Assembly: GCA_026014745.1 (NCBI GenBank)
Contig: JAOZHS010000002.1
Coordinates: 806,001-870,000 of the forward strand
Source: Candidatus Bathyarchaeota archaeon
GTDB taxonomy: Archaea > Thermoproteota > Bathyarchaeia > Bathyarchaeales > Bathycorpusculaceae
Direction of reading: 5' to 3'
DNA length: 64,000 nucleotides
Shown: in pieces, positions 17,001 through 25,183 of the stretch
Numbering within the stretch: the first letter of the stretch is position 1
Layout of the letters: every line of letters begins with the position of its first letter
Program-made: the position numbers and the translations under genes
The notes under the pieces: generated by a model
What the model was told of the DNA's origin: nothing
The model's input: only the letters and a program-made list of their open reading frames with translations
Database searches by the model: none

Positions 17001-17375
17001 TTAGTACCTCCGTTTTGAGGATTCTATTTTAAAGTAGACATCGTGAGATGCGCGTTCCTTGGCAACATAGCCTAGTCGAACTAATTCGTTGGCTAAAGCG
17101 CTCTCTAGAGCTCGTTTTCGACCAGTTTCTTTAGAAATTTCGCTTGCGGTTGCTCTTTTTAATTTGTATAGCGCCATTACGGTTTTTCGTAGAGATTGGG
17201 GTAACTCCATCAGGGTGAAAATATCGAGCTCAGAAGGGTTGGCTTCCTGAGAAACGGTTGTGCTCTTTTTTACGAGCAAGTCCATTTTTAGATTAAGTGC
17301 TTTTAGTTGTTTTAATATTTCTTCAAGTAATGGTCTGTCTGCTTGCTCTCCTGTCGTTTTATAGCTCCCTCCCAA
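17001..17375 (-). CDS. Coiled-coil winged-helix regulator, first gene of the ParA operon
   Basis: A 124-residue protein. Residues 12-40 form an amphipathic helix or short coiled coil (LLEEILKQLKALNLKMDLLV). Residues 55-120 form a winged helix: 'LPQSLRKTVMALYKLKRAT', 'ASEISKETGRKRALESALAN', 'ELVRLGYVAKERASHDVYFK'. The order resembles TrmB/MarR-like DNA readers. It stops 2 bp before the ParA-like gene starts, so it leads that operon and is a plausible autoregulator or DNA-site reader for the ATPase. Confidence 0.65.
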   Translation of the reverse strand: MGGSYKTTGEQADRPLLEEILKQLKALNLKMDLLVKKSTTVSQEANPSELDIFTLMELPQSLRKTVMALYKLKRATASEISKETGRKRALESALANELVRLGYVAKERASHDVYFKIESSKRRY

Positions 17376-17485
17376 GCAAGTGTATTTGTGTAGTTACAGA
17401 CATACGCATATAAAATTATGGCAGACAACCTGAAACAAAAAAGCGCCAGCAGTGTTAAAAATAGTCCGACACAATAAACAAAGAC

Positions 17486-18511
17486 ATGTCAAGTGCCGAG
17501 CAAAAAGGCTTAACTATACTTAGAGAATACGGTCAAGACATCGCCGACAAAGCAAGAAACATCCTCCTAGAAGACCCCTCACTCAACCAGATAGAAGAAC
17601 CCCTGCAATTCATAAAAACAAACTGGCTGGACCTAACACCTGCCCTGATGAGACTATCTTGCTTAGCTGTTGGAGGACAAAAAAACGACGTTGATGACGC
17701 TGCATTAGCCATGTGTTTAACAAACCTCAGTTTTACCACCTGGGACGACATCATAGACAATGCACGATACAAATCATTTAAACCCACAGTATATGGAAAA
17801 TTCGGTCAAGCCCAAGCATTAATACTTGGAGGACTCTCGACAGCTAAAGCATTTCTTATCTTCGCAGACGCAAAAATGGAAAACGGGAAAAAGACGGCAG
17901 TATCAAAAATAATGTGGCAACTTTGGACAAGTATGGCTACCGAAGAAACCAACAGCATAAAAATGCGCCAACAAGAAAACCAAACGAGCAAAGCCAAGTT
18001 ACTAAAAATTGAATCTGAATCCATTAATTTAGCTACAATAACAAAAATTGGAGCAATAATCGGCAATGGCTCCCTTGAAGAGCAGGAAGCTTTAGAAAAA
18101 TATGGTTGTGAACTCGGGATAATTTTGGCCCTAAAGCAGGATTTTCATGTGTCACTTAATTTCACCGTTGAGTTGGTTCAAAAAATAAATGAGAACCGGC
18201 TTCCTTACTCGTTCTTGTGGGCTCAGGAGCAATCTAATAGTCTTGCAGGGGCAATCCAAGGGTTGAAAAATAAACAGTCTGTTGACCCCTGTGTGCTCTC
18301 AGAATTAATTACAGTTTTTCTTTCTACAGGCGCATTTAGACATATTTCAAACATGATTGAAGAGCATACGCGCCAAGCGTTAGAGGCGATCAGTAAGATA
18401 AAAAGAACAGATGTCAGCACTGCTTTAGCGACATTTGCTGACATTCAGTCTCAGATTTTTTGGGAAAGTGTTGCTTCTAAATCCATTCAGGATATTTCTG
18501 TTGTGGAGTAG
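17486..18511 (+). CDS. Polyprenyl synthetase-like protein with degraded second Asp motif
   Basis: A 341-residue all-helical protein of the isoprenyl diphosphate synthase fold. The first aspartate-rich motif is intact (DDIID, residues 87-91), followed by the family's KPTVYGKFG at 99-107 and a helix LILGG. The second motif, normally DDxxD after 'YGxxLGxAFQ', reads QDFHV at 218-222 after YGCELGIILAL, so only one Asp remains. That site binds Mg and isopentenyl diphosphate, so ordinary chain elongation may be lost. It may be a terpene-cyclase-like or regulatory relative. Its 3' end overlaps a convergent small gene by 35 bp. Confidence 0.7.
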   Translation: MSSAEQKGLTILREYGQDIADKARNILLEDPSLNQIEEPLQFIKTNWLDLTPALMRLSCLAVGGQKNDVDDAALAMCLTNLSFTTWDDIIDNARYKSFKPTVYGKFGQAQALILGGLSTAKAFLIFADAKMENGKKTAVSKIMWQLWTSMATEETNSIKMRQQENQTSKAKLLKIESESINLATITKIGAIIGNGSLEEQEALEKYGCELGIILALKQDFHVSLNFTVELVQKINENRLPYSFLWAQEQSNSLAGAIQGLKNKQSVDPCVLSELITVFLSTGAFRHISNMIEEHTRQALEAISKIKRTDVSTALATFADIQSQIFWESVASKSIQDISVVE

Positions 18512-18710
18512 CCATATGCATTAATGTAGAGACGATTGCGCTGGTGTATTTCGAGGGTATTTTTGCTTTTCTGCATATTGTGACCAAAGATTTGTGGTCT
18601 TTTTTCTCTACCGCTTCTTCAACCTTTTTGCAGTATTCGGAGGATGCTAGAGATTGCAAATATCCTGAAAATTCATTTACTCTTATACCAAGGGTTTGCA
18701 TTTTAGCCAC
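18477..18710 (-). CDS. Small helical hypothetical protein
   Basis: A 77-residue, probably cytoplasmic protein rich in Lys, Ser and Glu, predicted mainly helical (YCKKVEEAVEKKDHKSLV, TICRKAKIPSKYTSAIVSTL). No domain was recognised. It converges on the polyprenyl synthase-like gene, overlapping its end by 35 bp, and diverges from the MFS gene. The regular helical pattern and clean ATG make it more likely real than chance. Confidence 0.5.
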   Translation of the reverse strand: MAKMQTLGIRVNEFSGYLQSLASSEYCKKVEEAVEKKDHKSLVTICRKAKIPSKYTSAIVSTLMHMATPQQKYPEWI

Positions 18711-18785
18711 CAGACGTGTTATATTGCATCATATCGCTTTTAAGCTTATTCAAGTAATTAGTAATGAGAAAGGGGAGGAAGCAGA

Positions 18786-19973
18786 ATGCTTGCACCACTA
18801 AAAATCGGCATCACAATCACATGGAAAAATTTTGTCGCCTGTACCTTCATGTTCTTTTACGTTCTAGCATCCTACTACGCATTCACCGTACTGGTTCCAA
18901 ACCTATTTATCAGCCCAGAAAACCGCATAATAGCTACCATAACCCTAACGTTTGATGTCGTAATCTCATTGCTTGTAGGGAGCTTTTTTATTGAGAAAAT
19001 AAACAAAATCTATCTGGCTTATTTTGCGTCGAGCATAATGATTATTTCTACTGCGCTTTTTTGTGTTGGAAGTGAAGTTTTATCTTTCATTATTGCAGGG
19101 CTGACCGCAGCAGTTATCGGTGTTAGCATCCTCTCCTTTTTTAAAAGCTTCAAAGACGTAACGTCACTAATTAACCGAGGGCGCATTGCGGGGCTAACCG
19201 CATTTATAGTGCTCCCTTTCGTTTTTCTGCTCGACCTATTCCCCAAAACTGTTTTTTACTTTTTTGGTTTAATATCAATCTTAAGCTTAGGATTGTTTAT
19301 CTGCACCGTACTAAACAAAAACCAACAAACTATCAATCAGCAGAATAATCGCGTTTATTTTGAAAAAAGAACCATCGCACTGTATTTGACACCTTGGATT
19401 TTGTTCTCTATTGTTAATGCAACGCTTGCAAAAATAATATCGATTGACGTAATGAAAACAGGTACACCCGAGTTCCACATCTTTTTGGTAGGGTTACAAG
19501 CCTTGGGCGTGAGCATCGGAACTTTGATAGCGGGCGTGCTTGCAGATTTTTCGGGCCGCCGAACAACCCTCGCAATCAGTTTAACTATCTACGGGCTTAG
19601 CGCGGTGATAGGCGGTATGTTGAGTGGGCAAATAATGCTTAGCGGGATGTATTTTTTGAATGGGCTTAGCTGGGGCATCCTTTTTGTTATCTATATCCTT
19701 GTGATTTTTGGCGACCTTTCACACAATGAAAATGCTGGAAAACTCTATGCCTTAGGCTTGGTACCGTACCTTACGGCGGCGGGGATAGGCGTCATATATC
19801 AGCCTGCATTGCCGTTAAGTCTTCAGACAATCTCTCTACTTACCTGTTTTATCATTTTTCTTTCAGTCATACCAATATTTCTCTCACCTGAACTTATGTC
19901 ACATGAGCTTTTAGAAAAGTACCGACTACAAGAACACTTGGAAAAAGTTAAAAAAATCCGCCCTCAAGGATAG
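18786..19973 (+). CDS. Major facilitator superfamily transporter
   Basis: A 395-residue polytopic membrane protein with about 11-12 hydrophobic segments. The MFS motif A appears in the central loop as GVLADFSGRRTTLAISL, matching 'GxxxDxxGRR'. An AGGGGAGG-type purine run lies upstream of ATG 18786, which fixes the start. No substrate clue is visible; the neighbouring polyprenyl synthase-like gene could hint at a lipophilic product, but this is speculative. Its 3' end overlaps the convergent asparagine synthetase gene by 10 bp. Confidence 0.8.
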   Translation: MLAPLKIGITITWKNFVACTFMFFYVLASYYAFTVLVPNLFISPENRIIATITLTFDVVISLLVGSFFIEKINKIYLAYFASSIMIISTALFCVGSEVLSFIIAGLTAAVIGVSILSFFKSFKDVTSLINRGRIAGLTAFIVLPFVFLLDLFPKTVFYFFGLISILSLGLFICTVLNKNQQTINQQNNRVYFEKRTIALYLTPWILFSIVNATLAKIISIDVMKTGTPEFHIFLVGLQALGVSIGTLIAGVLADFSGRRTTLAISLTIYGLSAVIGGMLSGQIMLSGMYFLNGLSWGILFVIYILVIFGDLSHNENAGKLYALGLVPYLTAAGIGVIYQPALPLSLQTISLLTCFIIFLSVIPIFLSPELMSHELLEKYRLQEHLEKVKKIRPQG

Positions 19974-20875
19974 ACTTCGTCAGGCAATCTGGGGAACGGG
20001 ACTGTTTGTTTGATTTCGGGGATTTTGCATATCCACTGGATAAACCGTTCGACGCCCAATGCAAACGCACTACAATGTTCAAGATTGTTTGGTATCATGC
20101 TTGATAGCCAAATGCTATTTTGTTTGTCCATTCCCGCTTCGGTGATTAATTGGGACATCTTGTTGCTGTCGGTTATTAGTTCTAAGCTGCTTGAGATTTC
20201 TCCAAACCCTTCGGGTGCAATCAGGTCAGCCGTGAGGGATAACTCATCTTGGGCGGGGTCTTGTTTAGCAAAAAATGTTTCAGGACCATAGGGGAATTTC
20301 CATATAAAAAACGGTTTTTCAAACTTGAAGCTGAGGTGCCGCTCCATTGCCCACGCTATTTCTTCGCCCCATTGTATATCAAAACCGTCTGCCTGAAGCA
20401 TTTCAATAGCTTCATCATAAGTTAACCTGCTAAAGGGCGCCTCTATTGTGGCTAAATTATTGGGCTTGTGCAAGCAAGATAGGGCTTCTTTTATTTCGGG
20501 CAAGGATTGACAGAGGTAGGCAATTAAGTTTTCTTGGATTTTGAGGTTTGCTAAAAAATCGTCAGTTTGTAGGGCTTCTAGTCTCCAGTATTCGGTTAAG
20601 TGTCTTTTGCTTGGTTGTTCTATGCGGAAGCCCGGTGTAAGGGTGTAAACGTTTCCTAAGGCGCCAGAAAAGGCTAAGCCGTACGGCAAAAAACCCTTTG
20701 TTAAACGCGCCCCTTTATCGTAGTATTTGACCTCAAAAGAATTGGACGATTGCGTAAGCGCAGGCACTATAATGGGGGATTGCACTTCAAGGTAGCCGTT
20801 ATTTTTGAACCAGTCTCTTGCTTGGGTGAGCAGAAACGCTCTTACTTTTACGAGGTTGATAGTATTCAAATCCAT
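19964..20875 (-). CDS. Archaeal asparagine synthetase A-like (class II aaRS core without anticodon domain)
   Basis: A 303-residue class II aminoacyl-tRNA synthetase catalytic core, closest in pattern to AspRS/AsnRS. Motif 2 is in 'PGFRIEQPSKRHLTEYWRLE' near residues 82-101; motif 3 is ALGVERFIQWICK near 272-284. The N-terminal OB-fold anticodon-binding domain is absent. Archaeal proteins of this build make asparagine from aspartate and ammonia via aspartyl-adenylate. A tRNA-independent asparagine synthetase is the best call; another AMP-ligase use is possible. Its 3' end overlaps the MFS gene by 10 bp. Confidence 0.8.
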   Translation of the reverse strand: MDLNTINLVKVRAFLLTQARDWFKNNGYLEVQSPIIVPALTQSSNSFEVKYYDKGARLTKGFLPYGLAFSGALGNVYTLTPGFRIEQPSKRHLTEYWRLEALQTDDFLANLKIQENLIAYLCQSLPEIKEALSCLHKPNNLATIEAPFSRLTYDEAIEMLQADGFDIQWGEEIAWAMERHLSFKFEKPFFIWKFPYGPETFFAKQDPAQDELSLTADLIAPEGFGEISSSLELITDSNKMSQLITEAGMDKQNSIWLSSMIPNNLEHCSAFALGVERFIQWICKIPEIKQTVPFPRLPDEVYP

Positions 20876-20943
20876 AAGAGGACATTAAACTTAAGGAAAG
20901 AGGATATTTAACTAATTATGCCCTTGAAAGTTTGTGCTGCTGT

Positions 20944-22143
20944 TTATTTATTGGGTAGCACTATTTTGAATTTTGTTCCTTTACCTTCTACACTTTCAAA
21001 ACTGATTTTCCCATTTAACGCCTCAACTAGTCGCTTCGCAACGGCTAAGCCTAATCCCTGCCCCTTTGACTTGGTGGTGGTCATGGGCGAAAAAACTTTT
21101 GATTTGATCTCTTCTGGGATGCCTACCCCCGTGTCAGCAACGATGATTATCACTGAGTTACCTCTGCGGTAGGTTGCTAAGTCTAACACGCCTCCAGTGG
21201 GCATGGCTTGAATTGCATTGTTTATCAGATTAGTCAAGACGCGTTTGATGTAGGTTGGGTCGGTTGATATTTTGATAAACGTGTTCGAGGAAATTACTAC
21301 GTCTATATTGTTAGGAATGCACATATCGTTGATTATGCTCGACATCAATTCGGATATGTCGAGGCGAGTGTATTCTGGGTAGAGTGCTTTTGAGTAATCC
21401 TGTAAGTCTAGCACAATCTTGTTTATGTAGCTGATATTTTGGTCAATGCCATCTAAACTCTCGTCTACTTCACTTTTTGTGGGACCTTCAGGCAAATTCG
21501 ATAGGGCATCTCTTAGCAAATAGACCTCGCTTACTATAGCTTGGAGGGGATTGCGTATATCGTGCCCAACCATGCCCGCGGTAGCGCCGATAGCGGCTAG
21601 ACGTTCTTTTTCTTGAAGTTGTCGGGTTCGTTCTTCAACAATTTTTTTAAGGTTATTGGTGTAGGTTTTGAGTTTAAGCTCGCTTTTGCGCAGTGCTTCT
21701 TCAGTCTTTTTGCGTTCGGTAATATCTCGGGTTATTCCTCTATACCCAAGTAGCTCCCCTTTGTCGTCAAAGTAGGGTTCCGCACTGGTTTCAACATAAA
21801 ATAATCGTCCATATGCATCGTAGGCGGCTGATACGTATCCTCTGATGGGCTGTTTACTCTTTGCATGTTCACTAAACGTTTCGATGGTTCGTTCGCTGTC
21901 GACTTGAGGCATCAACTCAAAAGGGGTTTTCCCAATCATGTCCGCAGGTTTGAACCCCCATAGTTTCTCAACCTGTGGACTGGCAAAGGTGCACCTCCCC
22001 GTTTGGTCAGTTTCCCACACAAAGTCACTTAGGGTCTCAACTAATGTTTGATATTTCCTCTGGGTACTCCTCAGAACCGCGGCAATTTTTTCAGAATTAT
22101 TTTGCTCATCAAGCGATACGTGACTATCCTCCACACATAACAC
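20944..22143 (-). CDS. PAS-domain sensor histidine kinase
   Basis: A 399-residue soluble kinase. A PAS fold spans about residues 30-145 (DFVWETDQTGRCTFASPQV to YRGITRDITERKKTEE). A short coiled coil leads to the HisKA helix with the phosphoacceptor His in MVGHDIRNPLQAIV near 193. The HATPase_c domain follows: N box NLINNAIQAM, G1 VADTGVGIPEE, G2 SKGQGLGLAVAKR. No transmembrane helix is seen, so it senses an internal signal. No response regulator gene is adjacent, making it an orphan kinase. A TATA-like ATATATAA lies ~50 bp upstream. Confidence 0.93.
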   Translation of the reverse strand: MLCVEDSHVSLDEQNNSEKIAAVLRSTQRKYQTLVETLSDFVWETDQTGRCTFASPQVEKLWGFKPADMIGKTPFELMPQVDSERTIETFSEHAKSKQPIRGYVSAAYDAYGRLFYVETSAEPYFDDKGELLGYRGITRDITERKKTEEALRKSELKLKTYTNNLKKIVEERTRQLQEKERLAAIGATAGMVGHDIRNPLQAIVSEVYLLRDALSNLPEGPTKSEVDESLDGIDQNISYINKIVLDLQDYSKALYPEYTRLDISELMSSIINDMCIPNNIDVVISSNTFIKISTDPTYIKRVLTNLINNAIQAMPTGGVLDLATYRRGNSVIIIVADTGVGIPEEIKSKVFSPMTTTKSKGQGLGLAVAKRLVEALNGKISFESVEGKGTKFKIVLPNK

Positions 22144-22451
22144 CTGCCTTAATGGTCACGCTAGAGCCCACAAAATCAATTCACAAAACAAATATATAAA
22201 ATAAAAAAAGCTAATCAACGCCTCGGTTGCTTGCTATTACACCTAATTTTTAAAGGAATAGCATCAACACACTCCGATTGTTTTCAATGCCACTGGCCGA
22301 GAAACCAGAAAAAACTATTCCGTAGGCTTTTAACTATCCGTGTTTTTGTGGCGGCGTAAAAGTTAGTATGTACTAAAAATTATCGCTATCTGCGTTGACC
22401 TTTCGCTAAATGTTAAATATGTTCAGGTGTCAAAATGAAGAGGGGTTGGTT
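22144..22451. other. Intergenic region between divergent genes
   Basis: A 308-bp AT-rich spacer. ATATATAA at 22193-22200 is the probable TATA box of the histidine kinase on the minus strand. The right half should hold the promoter of the small gene beginning at 22452. No RNA gene or repeat was seen. Confidence 0.35.
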
Positions 22452-22667
22452 ATGGAAAACAACAAGAAAGCGCTAGCAGTTATGGATGATTTAGGGTTAA
22501 AGGATGGGCAGCAAATAAACGAGGACGACCTGTTAACGGTTGTGAAAGCCTATTATGGCGATAAGTACCCCGAGGTAATGTCTGATCTGCTAAACAGCCC
22601 CTACTTCAAAACAGTTTATGTCGTTGACTTGAAAGCTCATCTTATTTTAGGCAAAAATCTACGCTAG
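22452..22667 (+). CDS. Small hypothetical cytoplasmic protein
   Basis: A 71-residue acidic protein (MENNKKALAVMDDLGL to LILGKNLR). The preferred start is ATG 22452, which has GAGGGG ending ~9 nt upstream; the frame extends 14 codons further. Helical N-half and a beta-rich end (TVYVVDLKAHLILG) are visible. No family was recognised. Confidence 0.5.
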   Translation: MENNKKALAVMDDLGLKDGQQINEDDLLTVVKAYYGDKYPEVMSDLLNSPYFKTVYVVDLKAHLILGKNLR

Positions 22668-22861
22668 CTGATTCTTAGGACAGCCCGCCCATCGCCCGAC
22701 AATAGCAGACATATTTTGAGACACAGAAAATAGCGGATTTATCACTCAAAAATCAACAGGAAAGTATCGTCTCTCTATTTTTCTAAACAAATATTGTTTT
22801 AGCTAACAGGTACACAAAAACAGCAATAGCTAAATAAAAAAGAAAGGATGGAAAAGGATCC

Positions 22862-24952
22862 TTAAAAATAGCGAGTTAGAAAAAAGCCAGTGGACTTAGG
22901 CAACCGACTTTGCCAAACCTGAACGGGTGAATCATTACGATTAGCTAAAGTCCGAGCAACTAATCCAGCTTTCTCAGCCGCATTTAGCTTCTCCATTACA
23001 GCTGCCTCTGACGTGGGCATGTTGGAAAGCTTTGAGTATTCCTCAGCGATAGCCTGAGTGGATTTCTGTTCGCCTACGGCTTCAACTGCTTTTATAAGAT
23101 ACTGTTCCGGTACAGGAAGTTTCTGATACATCGTCAGTAACGACATCTTTTCCTTTCGGTTAAGGAAAATTGAATAGATGATAATAAGCATCAAGACTGA
23201 TGCTGCGCCGATGGAGAGCAGCAGCCCATTTTGGCTAATGGCCAAGGAAACAACACTCCAACTGCGGATAGGTTGCCAGAAATCGTTGATTGCTTGTGCA
23301 ATGGGAAGCTCTTGAGCTTCACAAGAGCTGATTTCGTCTACAGATTGCGGGTACATTATTAGACTCATCATGACGCTCTTGGTTTGAGCTGTGCCGTTCA
23401 CATCGAATGTGGCAGTTTCAAACCAGTAGAGGACCACTTCCATTTGTCCTGAGCTGAGATATCGGAATGCAAAGTAACGCGCCATCAAAGGCGGGTTATC
23501 TTGAAGTTGGATATCTTGCAGATCTAGCTGCTCAACTGTTGCTTCTTCACCTTGACTCAGAGGGAAGTTAATCAGACATGTTTCCCAGCGGTGCTGCGAC
23601 GTGGAACTCTCAGCAATTTGAACAGCAACCCAGACAGCTGAAGCAGAGGAATTGGTTGGAGAATAACAATAAACCAAAGCTGCATCATTGCCCGAGGTCT
23701 GCTCAAAAGAGACATCACGATAAACATAATTTAGGTTATAGCCCTTAACGGCAGGTAAAGAAGAATTTGAAGGAGTAACCTGAGTACCTGAAGGCGCTTG
23801 AATCATAATTTCTGCAGGACCCTCAGTTAAAGCGAAGACGGGAGCCTGGATGGATAAAAGCGCGATTATTACCAAAACTACTCCAGCCACTTTTGCTATG
23901 TCGATTTTGTTTAGTCTAATTTTTGGAGTTTTGAAGATTTTGCCGCAGTTTGAACAAAATTCTAAGGTGAGGTTTTTTGGCGTAGGTGTGCATGCAGGGC
24001 AAATCTGTGGAGCGGGCGGTTTTTTGAAGACTTTTTCAGTTACGCCAAGCAGTATAAGGGTACCTATGAACATGAGCACGGTTGCGCCAAAGGTGTGGAA
24101 TACCTGAAGCGCTAAATCTTCGCCCCAATTGTAAGCGATTCCTAGAATGGTGGTTATTCGGGTGATGTTTAACCCTATGATTAAGGGGATACCTAGTATG
24201 AGGATTATTAGCTTGTTAAGCAGTTTGCCTTTTGTTATATAGGCGATAAAAACTGCAAAAATCATAAAGCCAATTATGCTGTAGATTCCTGAGCAAGCCA
24301 CACTAACATTGAATGGTAAAGATGTGCCGTCGGGTCTGAGAATAGTAATCATTGGACCATAATCACTTGAAGACAACGTGGCATTAAAACCGAAAACGTT
24401 AGCAAGACCATTAGATGCTATCGCGCTTAGATTGGCAAGAGCCGAACCTACACCGTAGAGGATTTCTGAGGGAGGTGGCGTTAGGAATATTAGAAAAGCC
24501 ACAGGAAACAGCATCTGTTTGAGCATCTGAGTGTTAAATAAGATGAGAATCAATCCGGCAGCAAAGAAAGGCAAAGTAATCACATGATATTCTAAAGGCG
24601 TAAAGGTATAACTGCCGTACCAATACAACAGAACGGAAACTGCGGATAAAGTTATGCCGACAAGTAAACCTGAATATTTCAAGAAGCCATGCTTATTCTC
24701 AGTCTCGTTTGAATAGATAGAGGCGCCAAGCATTTTCCGTTTTCGATAAATGAAGTAAGTGAAAATGAATGGAATCGCCAATATATGGAAAGTTGATTCA
24801 TCGCTGATGGCGCCTTTAAAGACCAGCGTTAGATCTTGAAAATAGAATGCAAGAAGCGCCAAGGCCAACACGGACACCTTTAAGGCGACAACTAACCGAT
24901 GTTGATTCAGTGGCGATGCCATCTTGGCGGATGAAAGTTTAGCATCTTGCAT
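22862..24952 (-). CDS. Archaeosortase/exosortase-family protein with zinc ribbon and EpsI-like domain
   Basis: A 696-residue polytopic protein. Residues ~20-305 form the exosortase/archaeosortase core with about eight membrane helices and the expected catalytic triad: Cys220 in VACSGIYS, Arg265 in LNITRITTI, His286 in FHTFGATV. A zinc ribbon (Cys318, 321, 333, 336) follows, then a membrane helix (355-375), an extracellular domain of ~180 residues resembling the exosortase-associated EpsI/DUF3485 fold, another helix and a cytoplasmic helical tail. The family cleaves C-terminal sorting signals of surface proteins and probably attaches them to lipid or glycan. It sits at the downstream edge of the glycan island. 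Confidence 0.85.
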   Translation of the reverse strand: MQDAKLSSAKMASPLNQHRLVVALKVSVLALALLAFYFQDLTLVFKGAISDESTFHILAIPFIFTYFIYRKRKMLGASIYSNETENKHGFLKYSGLLVGITLSAVSVLLYWYGSYTFTPLEYHVITLPFFAAGLILILFNTQMLKQMLFPVAFLIFLTPPPSEILYGVGSALANLSAIASNGLANVFGFNATLSSSDYGPMITILRPDGTSLPFNVSVACSGIYSIIGFMIFAVFIAYITKGKLLNKLIILILGIPLIIGLNITRITTILGIAYNWGEDLALQVFHTFGATVLMFIGTLILLGVTEKVFKKPPAPQICPACTPTPKNLTLEFCSNCGKIFKTPKIRLNKIDIAKVAGVVLVIIALLSIQAPVFALTEGPAEIMIQAPSGTQVTPSNSSLPAVKGYNLNYVYRDVSFEQTSGNDAALVYCYSPTNSSASAVWVAVQIAESSTSQHRWETCLINFPLSQGEEATVEQLDLQDIQLQDNPPLMARYFAFRYLSSGQMEVVLYWFETATFDVNGTAQTKSVMMSLIMYPQSVDEISSCEAQELPIAQAINDFWQPIRSWSVVSLAISQNGLLLSIGAASVLMLIIIYSIFLNRKEKMSLLTMYQKLPVPEQYLIKAVEAVGEQKSTQAIAEEYSKLSNMPTSEAAVMEKLNAAEKAGLVARTLANRNDSPVQVWQSRLPKSTGFFLTRYF

Positions 24953-25183
24953 AAGGTCAACCTGTCTTACCTTAAATCTTAGTATTAGCGTTTCTTTTAT
25001 GCTTAGCGTATTGCCAATATAGTATTCTATAACTAACTATAGGACTAAGTCCCAAACATGTCAAAACCGAAAATAGAGACAAAATGTACTTGAAGATCCT
25101 AAAAAATGGACATACAACTAAACAGCTTGTATACACGCATATGAGTAACTGGTTTATCTTGACAAATTTAATGTTCATAAAAT

